A stretch of DNA of 64,000 nt from Azoarcus sp. TTM-91 (GCF_012911025.1 NZ_WUEI01000003.1:1-64000); one strand, 5' to 3'; positions 50,954 to 60,085 are shown, numbered from the stretch's first letter. A program made the numbers and translations. Notes: a model not told the origin generated them from the letters alone.

Positions 50954-53071
50954 ATGGCCATCAACGCCCTCAACCTGCGCCGGCTGATCACGCCGGAGAA
51001 CCTGCGGCCGCTGGCGGCGCCGTTGCTCATCATCATGATCCTGTCGATGATGGTGCTGCCGCTGCCGGTATTCCTGCTGGACGTTTTCTTCACCTTCAAC
51101 ATCGCCGTCTCGGTCATGGTGATGCTGGTGGCGATGTACTCCAGGAAGCCGCTGGATTTCTCGGTGTTCCCCACGGTGCTGCTGGTGACCACGCTGCTGC
51201 GGCTGTCGCTGAACGTTGCCTCCACCCGGGTCGTGCTGCTGGAAGGGCATTCCGGGCCGGACGCCGCCGGCAAGGTGATCGAGGCCTTCGGCCACTTCCT
51301 GCTGGGCGGCAACACCGCGGTCGGCATCGTGGTGTTCGTCATCCTCACCCTGATCAACTTCGTCGTCATCACCAAGGGCGCTGGCCGGATCGCGGAAGTG
51401 AGCGCCCGCTTCACCCTGGACGCGATGCCGGGCAAGCAGATGGCGATCGATGCCGACCTCAACGCCGGCCTCATCGACGAGAAGACCGCCAAGGCCAGGC
51501 GCAAGGAAATCGCAAACGAAGCGGACTTCTACGGCGCCATGGACGGTGCCTCCAAGTTCGTGCGCGGCGACGCGGTCGCCGGCATCCTCATCCTGGTCAT
51601 CAACATCGTCGGCGGCCTCTTTGTTGGCGTCATCCAGCACGACATGGCAGTGGGCGACGCCGCCCATACCTACACGCTGCTGACCATCGGCGACGGCCTG
51701 GTGGCGCAGATCCCGTCGCTGATCATCTCGGTGGCCGCCGGCCTGGTGGTGTCCCGCGTGGGGGACGACGAAGGTGATATCGGCGCGCAAGTGATCGCCC
51801 AGGTCTTCGCCAATCCGCAGGTGATGGCGCTCACCGCCGGCATCATCGGGGTACTCGGCCTCATCCCGGGCATGCCCAATTTCGTTTTCATCCTGCTGGC
51901 GGCCGGTTTCGGCTACCTGGCCTGGAGGGGATACAAGAAACAGGAAGCGGGCAGCGAGGAGGCCAAGCCGGCCGCGGCCAAGGCGGCGGCCGCTGCAGCA
52001 GCAGCGGCCCAGCCGCAGGCCGAAGTGCAGGAGGCCAGCTGGAACGATGTGGCGCCGGTGGACGTGCTCGGCCTGGAAGTGGGCTACCGCCTGATTCCGA
52101 TGGTGGACAAGGGCCAGGACGGCGAGCTGCTGAAGCGCATCCGCGGCTTGCGCAAGAAGTTCGCGCAGGAGGTGGGCTTCCTCGCCGCGCCGGTGCACAT
52201 CCGCGACAACCTGGAACTGAAGCCGAACGCCTACCGCATCGCGCTGAAGGGTGTGGAGATCGGTGGCGGCGAGGCCTATCCGGGCCAGTTCCTCGCCATC
52301 AACCCGGGCCGGGTGTCCGGCCCCTTGAACGGCCGCGAGACCAAGGACCCGGCTTTCGGCCTGCCGGCGTTCTGGATCGACGGCGCCACCCGCGAGCAGG
52401 CGCATGCGCTGGGCTACACCGTGGTGGATGCCAGCACGGTGGTCGCCACCCACCTGAACCACCTCATCCTCAACCACGCCGCCGAGTTGCTGGGCCGCCA
52501 GGAAACCCAGGCGCTGATGGACCACATCGGCAAGGAATCGCCCAAGCTCATCGAAGATCTGGTACCCAAGCAGCTGCCGGTTTCCACCGTGCAGCGGGTG
52601 CTGCAGAACCTGCTGGAAGAGGGCGTCAACATCCGCGACATGCGCACCATCATCGAGGTGCTGGCAGAACATGCGCCGCGCGTGCAGGACCCGATCGAAC
52701 TTACCGCGCGGGTACGCGAAGCCCTCGGCCGCGCCATCATCCAGAGCTTGTTCCCGGGCAATGCCGAAGTGCAGGTCATGGCGCTGGAGCCGGGCCTGGA
52801 GCGCATCCTGATGCAGGCCATGTCCGCCGGCAGCGAGGGCGGCGCCATCGAGCCGGGCCTGGCCGACACCCTGTTGCGCCAGACGGCGCAGATCGCCCAG
52901 CGCCAGGAAGACATCGGCCTGCCGCCGGTGCTGCTGGTGCCGGCGCAGCTGCGCACCCTGCTGTCGCGCTTCCTGCGCCGCTCTGTGCCCTCGCTCAAGG
53001 TCATTTCCAATGCGGAGGTGCCGGAGTCGCGCATCATCCGTGTCACCTCGGTGGTCGGCGGCGCGGCCTGA
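50954..53071 (+). CDS. flhA: Flagellar biosynthesis protein FlhA
   Basis: 705-residue export-gate protein: eight N-terminal membrane helices (to about 325), with the FHIPEP-type conserved loop replaced by characteristic segments such as NVASTRVVLLEGHSGPDAAG and PGKQMAIDADLNAGLID. An Ala-rich linker (about 335-355, mostly Ala/Lys/Pro) joins the cytoplasmic ring domain that docks chaperone-substrate complexes. The length is normal. It belongs to the flhB-flhA-flhF-flhG-fliA run. Confidence 0.97.
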   Translation: MAINALNLRRLITPENLRPLAAPLLIIMILSMMVLPLPVFLLDVFFTFNIAVSVMVMLVAMYSRKPLDFSVFPTVLLVTTLLRLSLNVASTRVVLLEGHSGPDAAGKVIEAFGHFLLGGNTAVGIVVFVILTLINFVVITKGAGRIAEVSARFTLDAMPGKQMAIDADLNAGLIDEKTAKARRKEIANEADFYGAMDGASKFVRGDAVAGILILVINIVGGLFVGVIQHDMAVGDAAHTYTLLTIGDGLVAQIPSLIISVAAGLVVSRVGDDEGDIGAQVIAQVFANPQVMALTAGIIGVLGLIPGMPNFVFILLAAGFGYLAWRGYKKQEAGSEEAKPAAAKAAAAAAAAAQPQAEVQEASWNDVAPVDVLGLEVGYRLIPMVDKGQDGELLKRIRGLRKKFAQEVGFLAAPVHIRDNLELKPNAYRIALKGVEIGGGEAYPGQFLAINPGRVSGPLNGRETKDPAFGLPAFWIDGATREQAHALGYTVVDASTVVATHLNHLILNHAAELLGRQETQALMDHIGKESPKLIEDLVPKQLPVSTVQRVLQNLLEEGVNIRDMRTIIEVLAEHAPRVQDPIELTARVREALGRAIIQSLFPGNAEVQVMALEPGLERILMQAMSAGSEGGAIEPGLADTLLRQTAQIAQRQEDIGLPPVLLVPAQLRTLLSRFLRRSVPSLKVISNAEVPESRIIRVTSVVGGAA

Positions 53072-53234
53072 TATCACTTTCCGCATAGTTTGCGGCCCCC
53101 TGCATGACGGGCCCGGGGCCGCTTGCGGCCGTCCGGGGAAAGGCGGTTGCGGTGTCGGGAGCGGCAGCAAGGGCGACGACGAATAAGCGGGGAAAGCGGG
53201 CTTTATTCCCGCCATCGGTTCACCCCCACGCCGC

Positions 53235-53241
53235 CGATAAT
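53235..53241 (+). promoter_or_regulatory. -10-like element upstream of flhF
   Basis: The exact sigma28 -10 octamer GCCGATAA (53233-53240) is followed by T, so it also reads as CGATAAT. The expected sigma28 -35 (TAAAGTTT, 11 nt upstream) is poor. It lies in a 211-nt gap between flhA and flhF that also has GAATAAG at 53181-53187 and inverted repeats. Confidence 0.4.
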
Positions 53242-53282
53242 CCGGTTGAACCTGCGCCAAAAGCGGGGTTGTCCGGAGATCC

Positions 53283-54809
53283 ATGATGAACGTGAAGCGC
53301 TACTTTGCCCAAACCGCCCGCGAGGCCCTGCGTGCCCTCAAGGAAGAACTCGGTGCCGACGCCATCGTGCTGTCCAACAGGGCGGTGGAAGGCGGGGTCG
53401 AAATCCTGGCGCTTCCCGCCGACGCGGTCGGGGCGATGCAGTCGCCCGTCAAGCCGGCGGTGGCCGCTGCCCCGGTGCCTGCTCCGCGTGCTCACGCCGC
53501 GCCCACGCCGTTTCCCTTCGATGACGACGATTTCCATGTGAGCCTGTCCGGCCTTGCCGCCGGCGCGATCCCCCGCAACGCCACCTCCGAGGCGCCGCCC
53601 CGCGCCGCAGCCGAGCCCGTGGCCCGGCCGCAGGTGATCCGCCCGTTCAGCCCGCCGCGCGCAGAACCCACCGACCACATCGTCAGCCGCCGCCCGGCCG
53701 CGCCCTCCACTCAGCGCCCCGCCGCGCTGCCGCTGGACATGCCGGAGCCTTATCCCCAGCGCCAGCCGATGGCGCGTCCGCTGGCAGAGGCTGCGCTCCA
53801 GCCCGCCGCAGTCGTCGCGCCGGCCGTGTCGCTCGCCCGCGAAGCGGAAGACGCCCGCGTGCAGGCCTTGCAGGAAACCAATGCCCGGCTGATGGAAGAA
53901 ATGGCAGGCATCCGCGGCATGATCGAACGCCAGCTCGCTGGCTTCGCCTGGGGCGAAACCCGCCGCCATGCGCCGGCTCGTGCCGCCGTCGTCGGTGAAC
54001 TGCTGGAAGCCGGCTTCTCCGGCCCCACCGCGCGCAAGCTGTGCGAGGCGGTGGCCGAGGACGCCACGCCGGAGCAAGCCCGCGCCTCGGTGCGCGGCGT
54101 GCTGGACCGCCTGCTGCGTGCACGCTCTTCCGACGACGACATCATCGACCGTGGCGGCGTCTACGCCCTGGTAGGCCCCACCGGCGTCGGCAAGACCACC
54201 ACCACCGCCAAGCTGGCCGCGCGCTGCGTGGTGCGCCACGGCGCCAGCCGGCTGGCCCTGATCACCACCGATGGCTACCGTATCGGCGCCCAGGAGCAAC
54301 TGCGCATCTATGGCCGCATCCTCGGCGTACCGGTGTTCTCGGTGCGCGACGCCGCCGACCTGCGCCAGACGCTGGCCGAACTGCGCGGCAAGCACATGGT
54401 GCTGATCGACACCATGGGCATGAGCCAGCGCGACAAGGCGGTGGCCGAGCAGGCCGCCATGCTGACCGGTGCCGGCGACGTGCGCCGCCTGCTGCTGCTG
54501 AACGCCACCTGCCGCGGCGACACACTGGACGATGTGGTGCGCGCCTACGCCGGCCCGGAACTGCAAGGCTGCATCTTCACCAAGGTGGACGAGGCGGCTT
54601 CGCTCGCACCGGCGGTGGATGTGGCGGTGCGCCGCAAGCTGGATGTCTTTTACGTAGCCAATGGCCAGCGGGTGCCGGAAGACCTGCACCTGCCCAATCG
54701 TGCCTACCTGCTGCACCGCGCCATGCGTGAGCCGGCGGCCGAATCGCCCTGGCGGCTGCAGGGCGACGAAGCCGGCCTGATGCTGGCGGCGGGCGGCGCA
54801 GGAGCCTGA
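53283..54809 (+). CDS. flhF: Flagellar GTPase FlhF
   Basis: 508-residue SRP-type GTPase that marks the pole and sets flagellum position. It has a variable N-terminal B domain, then a Pro/Ala-rich linker (about 60-200). The N and G domains follow with G1 GPTGVGKTTTTAKLA (from about residue 297), TTDGYRIGAQEQLRIYG, G3 DTMGMSQRD and G4 TKVDEA. Two ATGs are adjacent; the second (53286) has better spacing to GGAG. It is followed after 1 nt by the flhG-position gene. Confidence 0.96.
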   Translation: MMNVKRYFAQTAREALRALKEELGADAIVLSNRAVEGGVEILALPADAVGAMQSPVKPAVAAAPVPAPRAHAAPTPFPFDDDDFHVSLSGLAAGAIPRNATSEAPPRAAAEPVARPQVIRPFSPPRAEPTDHIVSRRPAAPSTQRPAALPLDMPEPYPQRQPMARPLAEAALQPAAVVAPAVSLAREAEDARVQALQETNARLMEEMAGIRGMIERQLAGFAWGETRRHAPARAAVVGELLEAGFSGPTARKLCEAVAEDATPEQARASVRGVLDRLLRARSSDDDIIDRGGVYALVGPTGVGKTTTTAKLAARCVVRHGASRLALITTDGYRIGAQEQLRIYGRILGVPVFSVRDAADLRQTLAELRGKHMVLIDTMGMSQRDKAVAEQAAMLTGAGDVRRLLLLNATCRGDTLDDVVRAYAGPELQGCIFTKVDEAASLAPAVDVAVRRKLDVFYVANGQRVPEDLHLPNRAYLLHRAMREPAAESPWRLQGDEAGLMLAAGGAGA

Positions 54810-54810
54810 C

Positions 54811-55614
54811 ATGCTGGACGGACGCGAAGATCAGGCCGCCGGCCTGCGCCGGCTGTTCCGCCGGGCGCCGCCGGTGGTGGTGGCGCTTTACGCCACCGGC
54901 CGCTACCGGGTTCATCACGCGGTGCGTGCAGCCCACCGTATTGCCGGCCAGGCGGACCGGGTATTGATCCTGGACGAGGCTGGGGGCGACGACGGCCTGG
55001 GCAGCGTGCTCGGCCTTGCGCCCGGCCCGGACTTGCTGCAGATGCTGGATGGCAGGCTGACGCTGGCCGAGTTGCTGCAACCGATTCCCGGCCTGATGGG
55101 GCGGGTGCCGGCTGCCGCCGCCGCGCTTGCGCTGCCGCTGCTGGACAATGCCCGCCGTGCCTGCCTGGTGGAGGCGCTGAAGGTGCTGCACCGGCATGCA
55201 GGCTTCGTGCTGGTGCATGCCGCCCCGGATTCCGCCGCGGATCCTTCCCCCTTCGTTCATGCCGCGCCGCGCCGTCTGCTGGTGGCCGAGGCCAGCGCGC
55301 CGGGCGCCACCGACGCCTATCAGGTGATCAAGCAGCTTGCCGGCGCCGGCGCCGGCTCCTTGCATGTCGCTGTTTCCCGCGCCCGCAGCCGGGAGGAGGC
55401 GGCCGCCTTCTTTGCCAGCCTGGATGCGCTGGTGCGCCGCCACGTCGGCGTGCCGCTGACATGGCTGGGTGAAGTGGAGCGCGACGATCTCGCCAATGGC
55501 CTCGTGCGTACCCCGCCGGTCGGCGGTGGAGGCGAACCGGAAGCCGCCTTCCTGCGTCAACTGGCGAAGCTGGATGGGAGCGGCCGTGTCCTGACACCGC
55601 CGCGCGAACGGTGA
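54811..55614 (+). CDS. flhG: FlhG/FleN-like MinD-family protein lacking a P-loop
   Basis: 267-residue protein in the flhG position between flhF and fliA. The N-terminus has DQAAGLR at 7-13, the DQAxxLR motif that in FlhG stimulates the FlhF GTPase. The expected deviant Walker A (KGGVGKT type) at about 25-35 is replaced by ALYATGRYRV, with no usable Lys/Thr. Later MinD-fold landmarks remain recognisable: VLILDEA at 51-57, FVLVHAAP, and a TDAYQVIKQL segment typical of FlhG. The frame is intact with no sign of decay. I infer an FlhF regulator that has lost ATP binding; symbol by position and motif. Confidence 0.8.
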   Translation: MLDGREDQAAGLRRLFRRAPPVVVALYATGRYRVHHAVRAAHRIAGQADRVLILDEAGGDDGLGSVLGLAPGPDLLQMLDGRLTLAELLQPIPGLMGRVPAAAAALALPLLDNARRACLVEALKVLHRHAGFVLVHAAPDSAADPSPFVHAAPRRLLVAEASAPGATDAYQVIKQLAGAGAGSLHVAVSRARSREEAAAFFASLDALVRRHVGVPLTWLGEVERDDLANGLVRTPPVGGGGEPEAAFLRQLAKLDGSGRVLTPPRER

Positions 55615-55621
55615 GCCTGTG

Positions 55622-56515
55622 ATGCCCTTTACCTATCCCGCTGGTAATGGTGCCGCCGGTGCGGGAAAATGGCCGTCCGCGGATTCGGGCGGTACCTCGA
55701 CGGAGCGTTCCCGCCGCAAGAAGATACAGGCGAAATGGATGTACGACGCTGAGGGCAATCTCGACAAGGATCACCTGGTGACGGCCTACGCGCCGCTGGT
55801 GAAGCGGATCGCCTATCAACTGATGGTCAAGCTGCCGGCCAGTGTCGAGCCGGAAGACCTGATCCAGAACGGCATGATGGGCCTGCTCGACGCGATCAAC
55901 CGTTACGAGGAAGGTCTGGGCGCGCAGTTCGAAACCTATGCGGTGCAGCGCATCCGCGGTGCCATGCTGGACGGCCTGCGCGAGAACGACTGGCTGCCGC
56001 GCAGCCTGCGCCGCGACATGCGCCGCATCGAAGGCGCCATCCATTTGCTGGAGCAGCAGTTCGGCCGCGCGCCCAGCGAGACCGAACTGGCCGAATCCCT
56101 GGGGGTGCCGCTGCTGGAGTACCAGCGCATGCTGCAGGATGCCCGCGGCCACCAGCTGGTCTATTTCGAGGACTTCACCGATGGCGAGGGCGAGGACTAT
56201 TTCGAGCGCCACCTGGGTGAGCATGAGAGCAACCCGCTGGATCTGCTCGAAGACGCCGACATGCGCTCCCACCTGGTGCGTGCCATCGAAGCGCTGCCGG
56301 AGCGGGAAAAGCTGGTGATGGGCCTGTATTACGAAGAAGAACTCAACCTCAGGGAAATCGGCGAAGTGCTGGGCGTCACCGAGTCGCGCGTATGCCAGCT
56401 GCACAGCCAGGCGGTTGCCCGCCTGCGCTCGCACATGCTGGGCGGGCGCAGCGTTGCTGCCGCAAGCGGTGCCCGGCGCGGTCGTCCGCCCAAGAAGCCG
56501 GCGGCCGAGGCCTGA
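55622..56515 (+). CDS. fliA: Flagellar RNA polymerase sigma factor FliA (sigma28)
   Basis: Sigma28 with region 2 (YAPLVKRIAYQLMVKLPASVEPEDLIQNG and TYAVQRIRGAMLDGLRENDW), region 3 and region 4 (LNLREIGEVLGVTESRVCQLHSQAVARLRS). Region 4 is followed by an extra basic tail RRGRPPKKPAAEA that resembles an AT-hook. The conserved domain begins at MYDAEGNLDKDH (ATG 55739). The 39 residues before it are Gly/Ser-rich and unlike E. coli FliA, so the true start may be 55739 (258 residues). It should transcribe the chemoreceptor and motD promoters at 59.0-59.2 kb. Confidence 0.93.
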   Translation: MPFTYPAGNGAAGAGKWPSADSGGTSTERSRRKKIQAKWMYDAEGNLDKDHLVTAYAPLVKRIAYQLMVKLPASVEPEDLIQNGMMGLLDAINRYEEGLGAQFETYAVQRIRGAMLDGLRENDWLPRSLRRDMRRIEGAIHLLEQQFGRAPSETELAESLGVPLLEYQRMLQDARGHQLVYFEDFTDGEGEDYFERHLGEHESNPLDLLEDADMRSHLVRAIEALPEREKLVMGLYYEEELNLREIGEVLGVTESRVCQLHSQAVARLRSHMLGGRSVAAASGARRGRPPKKPAAEA

Positions 56516-56616
56516 CGGGTGCCGGCCGGCTTGCACCTTTCACGGGCTGACGCCGCCGCGCGGCAGCGGCCGGCCCGCCAGCCTTTCCCGAGCTTGCCAA
56601 CCGGAAGCCATTAAGC

Positions 56617-57357
56617 ATGGACAGTATCAGTCTCGTCGGCCTGACGCTCGGGCTCGCCGCCATCGTGCTCGGCCAGGCGCTGGAAGGGGGGCACATCAGC
56701 TCGCTGGTCCAGCCCACCGCCTTCCTCATCGTCATCGGCGGCACCCTGGGCGCGGTGATGCTGCAGAGCCCGCTGAAGGTCTTCATCCAGGGCATGAAGA
56801 TGGGCAAATGGGTATTCGTGCCGCCTTCCAGCAGCCCGGCACAGGTCATCCAGCAAGTCACCAGCTGGAGCCAGATCGCCCGCAAGGAAGGCCTGCTGGC
56901 GCTGGAGAACCATGTTGACCGTCTGCCCGATCCCTTCATGCGCAAGGGCCTGCAGATGCTGGTGGACGGCGTGGAGCCGGGCCGCCTGCGCGAGGTGCTG
57001 GAGGTAGAGATCGGTGCCTGGGAAGGGCAGCTCAAGCAGTGCGCGCGTATCTGGGAAGGGGCGGGCGGCTATGCGCCCACCATCGGCATCCTGGGCGCGG
57101 TGATGGGCCTGATCCATGTGATGGAGAACCTCAGCGATCCGTCCAAGCTCGGTGCCGGCATCGCGGTGGCCTTCGTCGCCACCATTTACGGCGTGGGCTC
57201 GGCCAACCTCATCTTCCTTCCCATCGCCAAGAAGCTGATGGCGCACATCGGCGTGCTGGTGGCCCAGCGCGAGATGTTCGTCGATGGGTTGGTGGGCATC
57301 GCCAATGGCGACAACCCGCGCATCATCGAAAGCCGCATGCAGGGCTATATCGTCTGA
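56617..57357 (+). CDS. motC: Flagellar motor protein MotC (MotA-like stator subunit)
   Basis: 246-residue inner-membrane stator subunit with four helices. Seen: the first-helix segment GLAAIVLGQALEGGHISSL, the cytoplasmic loop with charged residues (MRKGLQMLVDGVEP and LREVLEVEIGAWE), and the channel-helix PTIGILGAVMGLIHVMENL. It forms a proton channel with MotD (59197-60057), but the two genes are separated by an opposite-strand chemoreceptor gene. Confidence 0.93.
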   Translation: MDSISLVGLTLGLAAIVLGQALEGGHISSLVQPTAFLIVIGGTLGAVMLQSPLKVFIQGMKMGKWVFVPPSSSPAQVIQQVTSWSQIARKEGLLALENHVDRLPDPFMRKGLQMLVDGVEPGRLREVLEVEIGAWEGQLKQCARIWEGAGGYAPTIGILGAVMGLIHVMENLSDPSKLGAGIAVAFVATIYGVGSANLIFLPIAKKLMAHIGVLVAQREMFVDGLVGIANGDNPRIIESRMQGYIV

Positions 57358-57394
57358 GCTTGGCAGCGTTGCCGTGCCGGCGTGGGGCCGCGGG

Positions 57395-59017
57395 TCAGAG
57401 CCGGAAGCTGTCGATGGAGGCTTTCAGCTCGTCGGCCACATGATGCAGGCCGTCGGCGGTGCTGGCCATGCGGCCGACCGCGGCATGGCTCTGTTCCACC
57501 ATTTCGGCGATGGTCTCCACATGGCGGGCGATCTGGTTGCTCGCCTCGCTCTGTTCCTTCACCGACTGGCTGATCTGCTCGACTTCCTCCGAAGCGCGTT
57601 CGGAGGAGCGGCTGGCGGTGCTCAGCGCGGTTGCCGCCTCGCTCATGCTTTCCCGGCTGGATTCCAGCGCCTGCAGGCCGCGGTTCAGAGCTTTTTCCAG
57701 GCTGGCGGCCTGATCGCCCAGCCCGGAGGTGATGGCGTCGATCTGGCTGGCCGACTGGCTGGACTTCTCCGCCAGCTTGCGCACCTCGTCGGCCACCACC
57801 GCGAAGCCGCGTCCCTGCTCGCCGGCCCGCGCCGCCTCGATCGCGGCGTTCAACGCCAGCAGATTGGTCTGGTCGGCGATCTCCCGCACCTGCTGGGTCA
57901 TGGCCGCGATCTCGCGGGAATTGCGGATGAAGTCCTGGGCCGTCTCGGTCACGGTGTTCATCATCGTGGTCGATTCGTCGATGGAGCCGGCAAGGGACGC
58001 CAGCTTGCCCTCCGCCAGCCGCGCCTCGCTGGCGCCGGTGCGGGAGAGTTCGCTGACCCGGCCGGCGTTGTCGCTGATGCTCTGGATGGAGAGGGTGACT
58101 TGCTCCACGGTGGCCGCGGTGGAGGCCGCCACTTCGGATGTCGCGGCAGCGGAAGAGGCTACGCTGCGGCTCTCGCCGGCCAGCCCGCCGGCGCCCTCAT
58201 CCACCTGTTTCACCGATGCGGCCACGCGCTGGATCAGCGCGCCGAGATCTCGGCGTATGGTCTCCGCGCTGGTGGCGATGCGGCCGATCTCGTCGCGGGT
58301 GCGAGCCCGTACCGGCTGGCTGAAGTCGCCCCGGGCGAGGGATTGCAGTGCCCGTTCCAGTTCCTCCGCCGGCTGGGTGATCTGCTGGCGCAGCAGCCAC
58401 AGGAATATGCCGAAGGCGAGCACGCACGCAGCCGCCATCAGCCCGACGCTGATGGCGACGATGCGGTTGGAGCTGCGGTCTATTGCCTGGGTGCGCATGT
58501 CGATGTAGCTCACCATCGCGCTCACCAGCTGGTCGAGCAGGGCGCTGGCGTTGGCGTCCGCGCCGCGCACGTTCTCTTCGAGGTCGTAGAGGTTGAAGTC
58601 GATCTTGTAGTCGTTCAGTGCCGTCTGGTAAGTCTGGCTGAGCGTGGAGTGGGCGCGGCCGAACTCGGCGACGATTTCACGGATCTGGGCATTGTCGACG
58701 CTGGCGAGGTGGGCGACCTGGGCGCGCACCTCCTTCTCGCGGGCGAGGAAGGTATTCCAGTGCTGGGCCTGCGCCTGGGCGTCGCTGATGCGCAGCAGGG
58801 TGTTCTTCCATTCCAGCAACTGGCCGTTGTAGGCGGCTTTGCTCTCCAGCACCGAGGCCCGCTGGTTCTGCAGTTCGGCGACTTCGCCGGAAGTCAGCCG
58901 GTTGATCGACTGGTATTGCAGGAACAGGCCGATGCCCGCGGCCAGCAGCACCAGCGTCGTGCCGCCGCCGCAGATGAGCAGGAGCTTGTTGCGCACGCTA
59001 TTGAAGATGAAGTCCAT
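57395..59017 (-). CDS. Methyl-accepting chemotaxis protein
   Basis: 540-residue chemoreceptor. Two membrane helices (about 7-33, and one around 195-220) bracket a periplasmic four-helix ligand domain of unknown specificity. A HAMP region follows, then the signalling hairpin with the conserved tip [20 protein letters not shown] and [18 protein letters not shown]. There is no CheR-binding pentapeptide (it ends SIDSFRL). ATG 59017 is chosen because [18 protein letters not shown] begins the first helix. A sigma28-type promoter lies at 59053-59079. It sits between motC and motD on the opposite strand. Confidence 0.95.
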   Translation of the reverse strand: MDFIFNSVRNKLLLICGGGTTLVLLAAGIGLFLQYQSINRLTSGEVAELQNQRASVLESKAAYNGQLLEWKNTLLRISDAQAQAQHWNTFLAREKEVRAQVAHLASVDNAQIREIVAEFGRAHSTLSQTYQTALNDYKIDFNLYDLEENVRGADANASALLDQLVSAMVSYIDMRTQAIDRSSNRIVAISVGLMAAACVLAFGIFLWLLRQQITQPAEELERALQSLARGDFSQPVRARTRDEIGRIATSAETIRRDLGALIQRVAASVKQVDEGAGGLAGESRSVASSAAATSEVAASTAATVEQVTLSIQSISDNAGRVSELSRTGASEARLAEGKLASLAGSIDESTTMMNTVTETAQDFIRNSREIAAMTQQVREIADQTNLLALNAAIEAARAGEQGRGFAVVADEVRKLAEKSSQSASQIDAITSGLGDQAASLEKALNRGLQALESSRESMSEAATALSTASRSSERASEEVEQISQSVKEQSEASNQIARHVETIAEMVEQSHAAVGRMASTADGLHHVADELKASIDSFRL

Positions 59018-59052
59018 TTTTCGGCCTCGGGGGACGCTTTCCGTTATCACTA

Positions 59053-59079
59053 TATACGGCAGCGCCAGCCCCGCCTTGA
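59053..59079 (-). promoter_or_regulatory. Sigma28 (FliA) promoter of the chemoreceptor gene
   Basis: Minus strand TCAAGGCG (59072-59079), 11-nt spacer, GCCGTATA (59053-59060), against consensus TAAAGTTT-N11-GCCGATAA. Spacing is exact. It lies 35 nt before the start codon. Confidence 0.7.
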
Positions 59080-59146
59080 GGCGGCGGTATTGCATTTGTC
59101 GTCGCGCTGTGCTGCTTTTCGCGGCCTGGCGCTGCCGCGGTGTCAC

Positions 59147-59173
59147 TAAAGGAATGCAGCGTTTGTCCGTAGA
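59147..59173 (+). promoter_or_regulatory. Candidate sigma28 (FliA) promoter of motD
   Basis: TAAAGGAA (59147-59154), 11-nt spacer, TCCGTAGA (59166-59173). The -35 is good (TAAAG) and the -10 partial (CCG core). It is divergent from the chemoreceptor promoter in the same 179-nt gap. Confidence 0.5.
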
Positions 59174-59196
59174 ATGCGCCTAACCGGAGCCCAGCC

Positions 59197-60057
59197 ATGC
59201 CACGCAGACGACGCCAGGAAGAGGAACACGAGAATCACGAGCGCTGGCTCGTGTCCTATGCCGATTTCATTACGCTGCTGTTCGCCTTTTTCGTCGTGAT
59301 GTACTCGCTGTCGTCCATCAACGAAGGCAAGTACCGGGTGCTCTCAGATTCGCTGGTACAGGCCTTCCGCAACATCAACGTGCAGGACGAAGGGGGCCAG
59401 CAGATCGTGCTGCCGCAGATCAGCGCGGTGTCGCCGGCGGTGCCGGCGCCGGCCGCAGCACCGGCGCGCACGCCCGAGCAGGAGGCGGCGGAGGCCAGGC
59501 GGCAGCAGGTGGCGCAGCGCATGCGCAACATGGCGGACGAGATCCGCCGCGTGCTGGAGCCGCTGACGCGCGGCGGCCAGGTGAGCGTCTCCGAGGGCGC
59601 CTTCGGCATCACGGTGGAGATCAACGCCAGCGTGCTGTTCGCTCCAGGCGATGCGATGCTGGGTGTGCCGGCGGTGTCTGCGCTGCGGGCGGTGGCGGAC
59701 GTGCTGGCCGGGGCGGACTTCCCCATCACCATCGAGGGCCACACCGACAACACGCCGATCAACACCTTCCGCTTCCCTTCCAACTGGGAGCTCTCCGCGG
59801 TGCGGGCTTCCTCGGTGGTACGGCTGTTCGTCGATGCCGGGGTGCAGCCGGAGCGGCTGACGGCTGCCGGCTATGCCGACCAGCGGCCGGTGGCGGCCAA
59901 TGACACTGAAGAAGGCCGCTCGCGCAACCGGCGGGTGACGATCATGATCGAGTCGCGCATGGGCGAACCGGCACCGGCCGCACCAGGGCGCATCCCGCGC
60001 AACGACCCCATCCGCTCCATCCTGCCGCCGGAGCCGGCCGCCGCCAGCACGCCCTGA
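59197..60057 (+). CDS. motD: Flagellar motor protein MotD (MotB-like stator subunit)
   Basis: 286 residues with one membrane helix holding the proton-carrying Asp23 (SYADFITLLFAFFVVMYSLS). A plug/linker and a C-terminal OmpA-like peptidoglycan-binding domain follow (ITIEGHTDNTPI, ELSAVRASSVVRLF, GRSRNRRVTI). The extreme C-terminus is Pro/Ala-rich. It pairs with MotC. The Shine-Dalgarno is CCGGAGCCC before ATG. Confidence 0.94.
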   Translation: MPRRRRQEEEHENHERWLVSYADFITLLFAFFVVMYSLSSINEGKYRVLSDSLVQAFRNINVQDEGGQQIVLPQISAVSPAVPAPAAAPARTPEQEAAEARRQQVAQRMRNMADEIRRVLEPLTRGGQVSVSEGAFGITVEINASVLFAPGDAMLGVPAVSALRAVADVLAGADFPITIEGHTDNTPINTFRFPSNWELSAVRASSVVRLFVDAGVQPERLTAAGYADQRPVAANDTEEGRSRNRRVTIMIESRMGEPAPAAPGRIPRNDPIRSILPPEPAAASTP

Positions 60058-60085
60058 TGAACGGCGGGGCCAAAGCCCTGGCCCA

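Noticed and set aside
50834..53284. 816-codon open frame on the minus strand opposite flhA
   Set aside because: High GC makes long antisense frames common. The translation is low-complexity and His/Arg/Gly-rich, with no domain, while flhA on the plus strand is unmistakable.
60061..60085. Hairpin after motD as a terminator
   Set aside because: The 6-bp stem (60067-60072/60079-60084) has no T-tract and runs into the FNR-like box; termination is not convincing.
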